The position numbers and the translations under genes are program-made. Source: Kuschelorhynchus macadamiae (taxonomy: Eukaryota > Arthropoda > Insecta > Coleoptera > Curculionidae). Taken from it: a DNA stretch of 64,000 bases. Under the pieces are notes generated by a model, which worked only from the letters and a program-made list of their open reading frames with translations, was not told the origin of the DNA and did no database searches. The number at the start of each line of letters is the position of its first letter. Positions within the stretch are counted from its first letter, which is position 1. Shown in pieces: positions 57,013-64,000 of this stretch. The DNA is taken from the NCBI GenBank assembly GCA_030620095.1, contig JAUTXW010003589.1, positions 348,501 through 412,500 of the forward strand. Direction: 5' to 3'.

Positions 57013-57959
57013 TACAACGACATCCCAGGGAAAATATCTTTGTTAAATAAACATGGAGGACCTATGGAGATTAATAGGCAGTACTTTTTTTCAAGGTCTT
57101 AATATTAAACGATGTTATATTTTAAACGTAGCAAATTGAAAAAATTGGTTTTTTATATTCATATCCAAAATCATTGATTCGTTTATTGGTTAATTGCATT
57201 CAGAATTTACAGAAATGTATTTTTTATCAAACTTATCCTTATATTACCTATTATTAAAAAGAAATAAAAATATATAACCATTACAGTATATTATAAAACA
57301 AATTTTGATAAGTTTCATTAATTTGAAAAGCGATTTTCATGTCTTTGAATATGTTTTAAATAATATTTCTATATTATATATTTGCCATTTTTTACGGTGT
57401 AAAGTAGGTTGCTCTCTATTTTCCATATTACCAAGTTAACTCTATTTTTTGTATTTGTTTTTTGCCTTACAATCATTATTTGTTTGGTTTCATTGCCTAA
57501 AAAAACTACCTTTAACTATCCTTTAAAGGTGGACTGTGAAATTTCTGAATTATAGTCAGATGGTTTACTTAAGTTAGTACTGAGTAATTTTAAGTTGCTC
57601 ACGAAACTCCAGATTAAAATTTTTTTAATAAAAGTTTTAAAATTATTTAAATCACATCATCTCAACCTGTAACCCTGTATATTGAGAAATAATATAAAAA
57701 CGCAGTTTATAAAGTCGCTTAAAATGTTTTAGTATTCTTATCAAAAATAATGACTAACACTTTAATCGAATTTGTAAAGTTTTATGAACGTACTGTATAC
57801 ATATACAGTATATCCGTGGATAGACTCTATAAGAGCTCTAATGGACTAAGAATTGAAAAGAAGTCTCTTTTGATAAAAGTTTTTGCTACAAAAATGAATA
57901 ATGTTCGCCTTATCAAAAAATTCATTTTTTTATACAGGAGGCATTAAAAGTATAAAAAT
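57013..57959. other. Spacer; one CCCTGTATA end-like motif
   Basis: No gene. The CCCTGTATA near 57672 may be an element border. Confidence 0.35.
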
Positions 57960-58079
57960 GTTGTTTTGCAGAAATACAAGATTTCGTTACAAGATTTGAA
58001 AATAAGAGTATCAGTTTTATCATAGTAACCAAATATTCTCAAACACCTTTAACCAAAGTCCCTACTAGTTCCAAAGAAT

Positions 58080-58700
58080 TGGTTCTGTTTTGGACCTTAA
58101 AAATAGAAGAAATATGACCATCACGATGCAGCCACAGGTTTAGTTCTTCAATCTATTAGAAAAACTTGAACAATGTCCTTTAAAAATCGTGCTAAGGAGT
58201 TAACAGTTATAAAAAAATTATTCAGACGATTTTAAAGGCAAATAAAATATGTCCGTTCAAACTGGAAGAGAGAGATGCAGCAAAAAGACTCAAATTTTGT
58301 TTGTGGGTAGAAGACAAAATTTTAAGCAAAAATATTGATCTTTATCAGCTTATTATGTTTTCTGACGAATACACATTTTATACTAATGTAACTGCAGCAT
58401 CCCAGCACATCAGGTATTGATCTCGAGAAAACCCCGAATTCAGAATAATGACGCAAAGACAATATTATACAAAAGTAAATGTGTGGTGAGCAATATCTGC
58501 TCATAGCTTTAAAGGCCCACATTTCTACAATAACACCTGCAATATAATATCGTACTTAGAAATGATGGATACATTTTTTAGCAATGAAAAATTTGCCATT
58601 AAATTTTCGTCTTAACATTATTTTCAACGGGATGGTTTTAAGCAGATTACGCTCTTGAAGTAATAGAACGACTTAAGGAAGAACTGCACGCAAAAAGTGA
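58080..58700 (+). pseudogene. Mariner-like transposase relic
   Basis: Decayed frames with Glu-Glu-Arg-Asp-Ala-Ala-Lys-Arg-Leu-Lys-Phe-Cys, Ile-Met-Phe-Ser-Asp-Glu-Tyr-Thr-Phe (first Asp), Ser-Arg-Glu-Asn-Pro-Glu, Lys-Val-Asn-Val-Trp and Tyr-Phe-Gln-Arg-Asp-Gly in place of Gln-Gln-Asp-Gly. TIRs were not located. Confidence 0.65.
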
Positions 58701-59874
58701 AAAACTAGCGACCAGGTCTAGTCAAGTTCAAAGTAAGATGAAAAGTTACCTACGTATTAGAAAAAACTTGCTGCCTGTCCGGTTTCAAAAAAATGTGTTA
58801 TGTATAGGCAATTTAAATTACATTTCGTTTAAAAATGGGTCTAAAAGGGTTCACGTGCTGCAGAAATACAAAGACATGAGTACGGTTTACCATTTCAAAT
58901 TTTGCAGTTACGTAGACAAAGGATCAATGTAAGGCGGTAAAGAGTCATTTTATAGAAAACAAACTATATGCGACCGCATTTGCGGCAAAAAGTGGTCGAG
59001 AAATGGTCGAAAATGGACAAATCTACTCCTATTTTATAATTCTAGATTCGATTTTTTCATAAAAAATCGCATTTAGCGCTCAACTATACATATTCCCTTA
59101 TTGAAATCACATTGAAGCTAATACATATCTCTTATAGTTTTAACATAATAATTTATATAATTTTGATAAGAACTATTTTACATTACTGCTTTTTACGCAA
59201 AACAATATTTTTGTATTTTTTATGCCCCTATATAAAAAATTAAATTTTTGACAATGCGAACTTTATTCATGTTTGACGCAAGTAAGAAAAAGAGTGCAGA
59301 ATAACATTTCTTTATTCTGTATAAAAAATTAAATTTTTGATATCGCGAGCCTTATTTATTTTTTAAGCAAAAACTTTAATCAAGAGTGACTTTTTTTCGC
59401 ATATTTTAATTCTTAGTCCATTAGATCTCTTGTAAAGTCCATCCATGTACATACTATAATATGTAGTAAGAAAAAAAAGACTTAATAAATAAACTTCATC
59501 TAAAAGTGTGTGGAAAATAAGTACCTTTTTTCAAATCAAAAGTTTAATACTTTCAGGTATTCATTTTCTGCTCGAAACTGCATGTGGAAAAAAAATTTAG
59601 AAAAAATGGAGAAAAATTATTCGGCTTATATCTCAAAATAATACATAACGAAATATCTTTGAAAAATGCTACAAAATTGTTGCTAACATACACCGCGCTA
59701 ACTACGGGAATATTGGTCCGTGGCTGCACGGCGTATAATATGCACAACTGTAGTCCTGTGTAAGAAAGTGCAACATTCACCACTCGTTAGAAAAATATAA
59801 ATTTTAGACAGACATAGAAAAACTCCAATAAAGTCAGGTGTTACAGATATGTTTTTCATTTTTAATGTAGTGTA
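58701..59874. other. Spacer without a recognised feature
   Basis: No supported frame. 59041-59350 contains two loose copies of a TAAAAAATTAAATTTTTGA motif. Confidence 0.4.
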
Positions 59875-60602
59875 GAGGGTGATCAGTTAAGGGTAGCGAG
59901 CGGCCATATCTCATAAGATATTGGTCGTATAGATTTGAGAAAAAAAAAATCATAATAAAAGTCGCCAAGAGAAATTGCTGGAAATTATTTTCGAGTTTGT
60001 CAAACGTCCGCTAGAGGGCGTAACAACCAACACCAAGTAGAAAAATGGGGTTTTTATAGAATTTTGCCCAATGAAAATATATCGATGATATCATTTTCAT
60101 ATTTAGTTACCATTTCCCTACACTTTTTTTCTAAAATGTTTTGTTCTATATATCAAAATAAAGCGGTGCGGGAAGTTCAATTGTTTTTTCAAACAAATCA
60201 AGATGTCTCCCGTTTCTTTTGACCGATTTTAACAATAATTTATCTGGTTTTGAATTTTTGACTTTTGCTGGCGTCGCTAGATGGCGTTAACTGAATTAGT
60301 AGCATATTTGTTAGTTTTTTTCAAAAAAAACAAATGTAATGGTATATTCATTTTTACATATTTTAAAAGGGGATACATTTCTCTATAATTTAATGAAAAT
60401 AATTTATCATCTACTTTTTTTTGAACCGTTGATATTGACCAAAATATTATTTTATTTTATTAAAAAATGGCACGCCACTGCTTTTTGTCAAAATAAAAAT
60501 CATTTTCGTAATCACTTATTAGTTGCTAACAAAAAGAACCTCTTGACTTTTTTTCGTTAGACGAACGGTTTTGGATTGAAAAAATAAGATGTTTAACAAT
60601 GA
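59875..60602 (+). repeat. Left long TIR of the mariner-type element
   Basis: About 728 bp, inverted copy of 62051-62815. It contains GCTAGAGGGCGTAACA, also present in the foldback element at 20419-21675. Confidence 0.9.
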
Positions 60603-60645
60603 AAAATCTTAATAAAACTGTCCAACAACAGCAGGAGCAATAACA

Positions 60646-61735
60646 CTAAAAACAAGAACATGGAACTTTAAAAATAAACGTTAAAAATAAATTAATAGTT
60701 TTGTCGCAAATGTTCAAAATGTTGTCCATTATTTTGAATGCACTGGTCTGGGTGGAGTTGACAGCTGTGTCAATTCCCGCTCTTGGTATAATATTTATGG
60801 CGTTTTGAATTCGGACTATCATGTCTTCTCGAGTAGTTGGTCGAGTTTTATACACCAAATCCTTTATTCGGCCCCACAGATAAAAATCAAGGCAGGTTAA
60901 ATCGGGGGACCGTGGTGGCCAGAAAAATAAACTGCCTCTACCAATCCAACGGTTAGGAAAATGCCTGTTCAAAAAATCTTGCACATTTCGTGAATAATGT
61001 GCCGGGCATCCGTCTTGTTGAAACCACATGTTTCTTCTTACTTGTAAAGGCACATTTTCTAAGAGTCCTGGTAAATCGTTAAATAAAAAGTTCAAATACA
61101 TGTCACCGGTTAGATTGCCATTAAAGATGTGCGGACCGATAATAGCACCATTAATAACACCGCACCAGACGTTGACGCTCCATCGACTCTGATGATAATC
61201 TTCACGTAACCAGTGTGGATTAATGTCCGACCAGTAATGCTCATTATGAACATTTACCCTGCCATTACTGCAAAACGATGCTTCGTCTGTCCACAATATT
61301 TGTGACAAAATATGATGGTTTTCCCTAATGAAGTCTCTAAGCCAGTAGCAGTAATCGAGCCTACGTTCAAAGTCAGTGTCATTTAGGGCTTGATGCATTT
61401 TAAAAATCCATTAATATTTTTTGCACTGAGCCATAGGATATTCCTAAATCTCTGGAGATCTCTCTTATGCTTAAACGGGGGTCTGCATGAATATAAGCCA
61501 ACACATTTATAATGTTATCTTCTTTTCTTACTCTACGATTTCTTCTCAAAGTTGGAGTTGGTTGCACTTGGCCATGTTGCCTTAAACGTAAGGCTAAACG
61601 ATGAAAAACCATTCTCGAATGGTGTCTTCGGAGGGGATAACGCAATGCATACTGCCTAGAAGCAATCGCCGCATTTTCAAAACATTGAAAATAACTTCTC
61701 AACATATCAAAGACTTCTTCATTCGTAAAAGGCAT
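60646..61735 (-). pseudogene. Mariner-type DDE transposase, one frameshift
   Basis: Two abutting frames. The first (61400-61735) is the DNA-binding part: a Phe-Thr-Asn-Glu-Glu start with an N-terminal HTH, Arg-Tyr-Pro-Leu-Arg-Arg-His-His, and a second HTH Leu-Ser-Ile-Arg-Glu-Ile-Ser-Arg-Asp-Leu-Gly-Ile-Ser. The second (60646-61398) is the catalytic part: Trp-Thr-Asp-Glu-Ala-Ser-Phe, Trp-Phe-Gln-Gln-Asp-Gly-Cys-Pro-Ala-His and Pro-Pro-Arg-Ser-Pro-Asp-Leu-Thr ... Asp-Phe-Tyr-Leu-Trp-Gly. There are 36 residues between the second and third Asp. The join at about 61399-61404 is one T too many in a T5 run, and about eight to ten residues usual at this point in the family seem missing. All three acidic residues remain. 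Confidence 0.85.
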
Positions 61736-62050
61736 GATTTGTTGTAAAAATACTTTTTACATAACATTAAATTAGATGTCGATAGCAGGAACTATCAAAA
61801 TGAATATCAACGTGATTGACAATTTGGTGTTTTGTTTCTTAACGTAGATCATGGCCTGCTTCGCTTAAATGCGATGTTTGTTAAGTTTGATTTTTAATTT
61901 AATTTATGAAATAATAATAATTATTAATAATAAATTATGAACTAAAGCATTCTCTCGCTAATTAAATGATTATTAATGATAAAAATAATAGGTAATAATT
62001 TTATTATTGTGAGATGTAATATTTAAAAATAATTTTGAACCTTATAGTTA

Positions 62051-62815
62051 TCATTGTTAAACATCTTATTTTTTCAATCCAAAACCGTTCGTCTAACGAA
62101 AAAAAGTCAAGAGGTTCTTTTTGTTAGCAACTAATAAGTGATTACGAAAATGATTTTTATTTTGACAAAAAGCAGTGGCGTGCCATTTTTTAATAAAATA
62201 AAATAATATTTTGGTCAATATCAACGGTTCAAAAAAAGGTAGATGATAAATTATTTTCATTAAATTATAGAGAAATTTATCCCCTTTTAAATTATGTAAA
62301 AATGAATATACCATTACATTTGTTTTTTTTGAAAAAAACTAAAAAATATGCTAATAATTCAGTTAACGCCATCTAGCGACGCCAGCAAAAGTCAAAAATT
62401 CAAAACCAAATAAGCGTTTTGTAGTGCAAATTATGCTCTTTCATATAAGCCAAGTTTGCTAAAATCGGTCAAAAGAAACGGGAGACATCTTGGTTTGTTT
62501 GAAAAAACAATTGAACTTCCCCCACCGCTTTATTTTGATATATAGAACAAAACATTTTAGACAAAAAGTGTAGGGAAATGGTCACTAAATATGAAAATGA
62601 TATCATCGATATATTTTCATTAGGCAAAATTCTATAAAAACCCCATTTTTCTACTTGGTGTTGGTTGTTACGTCCTCTAGCGGACGTTTGACAAACTCGA
62701 AAATAATTTTCAGCAATTTCTCTTGGCGACTTTTATTACGATTTTTTTTTCTCAAATCTATACGACCAATATCTTATGAGATATGGCCGCTCGCTACCCT
62801 TAACTGATCACCCTG
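62051..62815 (-). repeat. Right long TIR of the mariner-type element
   Basis: About 765 bp. The extra length relative to the left copy lies at about 62411-62459. Confidence 0.9.
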
Positions 62816-63229
62816 TACACTGTTATCATAATATATAACCACATATAGTTTTGGTCCCTAATTTGGCATTATTTCAGATTATAGTTACATTTTACTTTAT
62901 TCCATACAACCTAACAAAATATACAATAAATTTTAGTATAGAAATTTAGACCTGGCAAAAAGTCAGCTTCCAACAAAATCATAAAATTTCATTTCGATTT
63001 CCCCATTTTATTGCCTTTTTTTTGCAGCCGCGTTTTCATTTTCCTCGTAGCAAGAGCCTATTTATCACGGCTGCTCGCACTGTAAAACCTCGGTTCATTA
63101 ATTTTATTTCAGTTCGTTTTTTTTTCGTCAAAGCTTTATGAAATATCTGTAAGTTAAACGTTTTTTAACGTGATATTTAATAGGCGCAAGTTAATAATAT
63201 GTAGACAAAAGTCAGATTTTTATTAATGC
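62816..63229. other. Spacer without a recognised feature
   Basis: No gene or repeat recognised. Confidence 0.4.
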
Positions 63230-64000
63230 CGTTCACCTGTGGTTGGGAAAAGACTGGTGTCCGGGACATGCCCGAGTGTTCCTGGAGGCTGTCGCACGAT
63301 AACCTCTTGTGGAACATCGAACCGATGCCCTGATTCCCCGTTTCCTTTTCAATGAAAACTTTGAATCTGACATCAGCGGCTCAACAGAACCAGAAAAAGA
63401 GGCAGACATACACATCTACACTCTCTCATCCCGCAGAATCAATCTGGGGCTGTCTTAGGAGTGTATGTACTAGAACTCAACCTGAAAATTAGTATGCCCT
63501 TAGGCAAATGGCTAGGCAAAACTGCTTGGAATTCTGCAACGTGCCGTACAAATAGAAAATGAAAGAATAACAGGTAAAAAAGTTATTATTCTCACAGACA
63601 GAAAACAAGTCCTGCAAATCCTAAAAAAAACAAAATAATATCCAAAATGATTCTTGAATGTCACTGGATGCTGGAGACGGTTTCCCAGAGGAATACAGTC
63701 ACAGTGTCCTGGATTAAGGGACATAGTGAAATCGAAGGAAATGTAACGGAGAAAAGGGCAAACCTGAACCCTTGGCGCCGCTTTCCTCCAAGGCGCTGAA
63801 TTTAATGATAAACGAACAGCCAACAAAGTTTCTAAAAGAGAGATGGGAGAGACAAGGCTTTAGACGACACTCAGGTACCGCAATTCATGGCCCTGAAATC
63901 GTTCGGACAGAGTACCTGCTCGGGCTCTCTCCAGGAAATCTTAGAAAACTGATAGGAATGCTAACGGGACACTGTAGGCTAAACAAACACCTTCCCACCT
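63230..64000 (+). pseudogene. Jockey-like non-LTR retrotransposon, RNase H region
   Basis: Decayed + strand frames with Ile-His-Ile-Tyr-Thr and Leu-Gly-Val-Tyr-Val (RNase H start). Next come Lys-Lys-Val-Ile-Ile-Leu-Thr-Asp-Arg (catalytic Asp) and Ile-Leu-Glu-Cys-His-Trp ... Asn-Thr-Val-Thr-Val-Ser-Trp-Ile-Lys-Gly-His-Ser-Glu-Ile-Glu-Gly-Asn. Leu-Leu-Gly-Leu-Ser-Pro ... Leu-Thr-Gly-His-Cys-Arg-Leu-Asn-Lys-His stands at the window edge. The element runs off the end of the window. Confidence 0.7.

Larger units (their letters stand above)
59875..62815 (-). mobile_element. Long-TIR Tc1/mariner-superfamily transposon, nearly intact
   Basis: 2.94 kb flanked by TA. The left end begins GAGGGTGATCAGTTAAGGG and the right end (reverse complement) CAGGGTGATCAGTTAAGGG. 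TIRs span about 59875-60602 and 62051-62815. They are close to identical by eye except for a roughly 37-bp indel near 60230/62430, so each TIR carries the same spurious 73-codon frame. A transposase gene lies between them on the minus strand. Confidence 0.9.

Noticed and set aside
60339..60560. 73-codon frame, repeated inverted at 62093-62314
   Set aside because: Both copies are TIR sequence and have no protein-like signature.

Overview
The window is AT-rich eukaryotic DNA, most likely from an insect or another arthropod. The evidence is short runs of the CCTAA insect telomere motif, many long (TA)n arrays, and a repeat content of Polinton/Maverick, Tc1/mariner-like, pogo/Tigger, hAT, jockey- and CR1/L2-like non-LTR, Penelope-like and Ty3/Gypsy elements. 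No intact host gene is visible. Only a possible single exon near 35.1 kb could belong to one.

The main object is one almost complete Polinton/Maverick at 1677-19630 (about 18 kb). Its 173-bp terminal inverted repeats differ at one base and are flanked by an imperfect 6-bp duplication. It carries the full virus-like set: double jelly-roll major capsid protein, penton-like minor capsid protein, FtsK/HerA-type packaging ATPase, adenovirus-type cysteine protease, protein-primed family B DNA polymerase and chromodomain integrase. It also carries conserved Polinton proteins of unknown function (an RNase H-like protein, a 380-residue protein and a coiled-coil, fiber-like protein) and an accessory set. 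The accessory genes are three tandem small paralogues at the left end, a secreted Cys protein, a BIR (IAP-type) protein with a C-terminal membrane anchor, two acidic repeat ORFs and a RING-finger protein next to the right TIR. Genes on the two strands sit in blocks: + at 1962-2936, - at 2965-6849, + at 6980-10565, - at 10714-19386. Several neighbours overlap by 1-11 nt.

Many core genes are damaged despite the near-identical TIRs. An ancestral ORF joining a phospholipase A2-like domain, a Gly/Ala-rich segment and the protease appears cut by two stops and two frameshifts. The integrase has lost its catalytic Glu at a frameshift. The polymerase has one real 67-bp intron and one frameshift. The ATPase lost its start by a 1-nt shift. 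Several breaks lie in A or T homopolymers, so assembly error must be excluded before calling the copy dead.

The flanks are a graveyard of other elements. A hAT-like element lies at 342-1193 and a foldback mariner-type element at 20419-21675. Mariner relics lie near 22.6, 55.4 and 58.1 kb, and a nearly intact long-TIR mariner with its transposase lies at 59875-62815. A Tigger/pogo pseudogene spans 24.5-26.36 kb. Non-LTR fragments lie at 28.2, 29.2-30.1, 38.1-39.2, 39.4-39.97, 44.8-45.5 and 63.2-64 kb. A hAT with a perfect 8-bp target duplication lies at 41209-42530, a Penelope RT fragment at 49.1-49.6 kb, and a decayed Ty3/Gypsy element at 50-53.8 kb with five exact-period 43-bp repeats in its leader.
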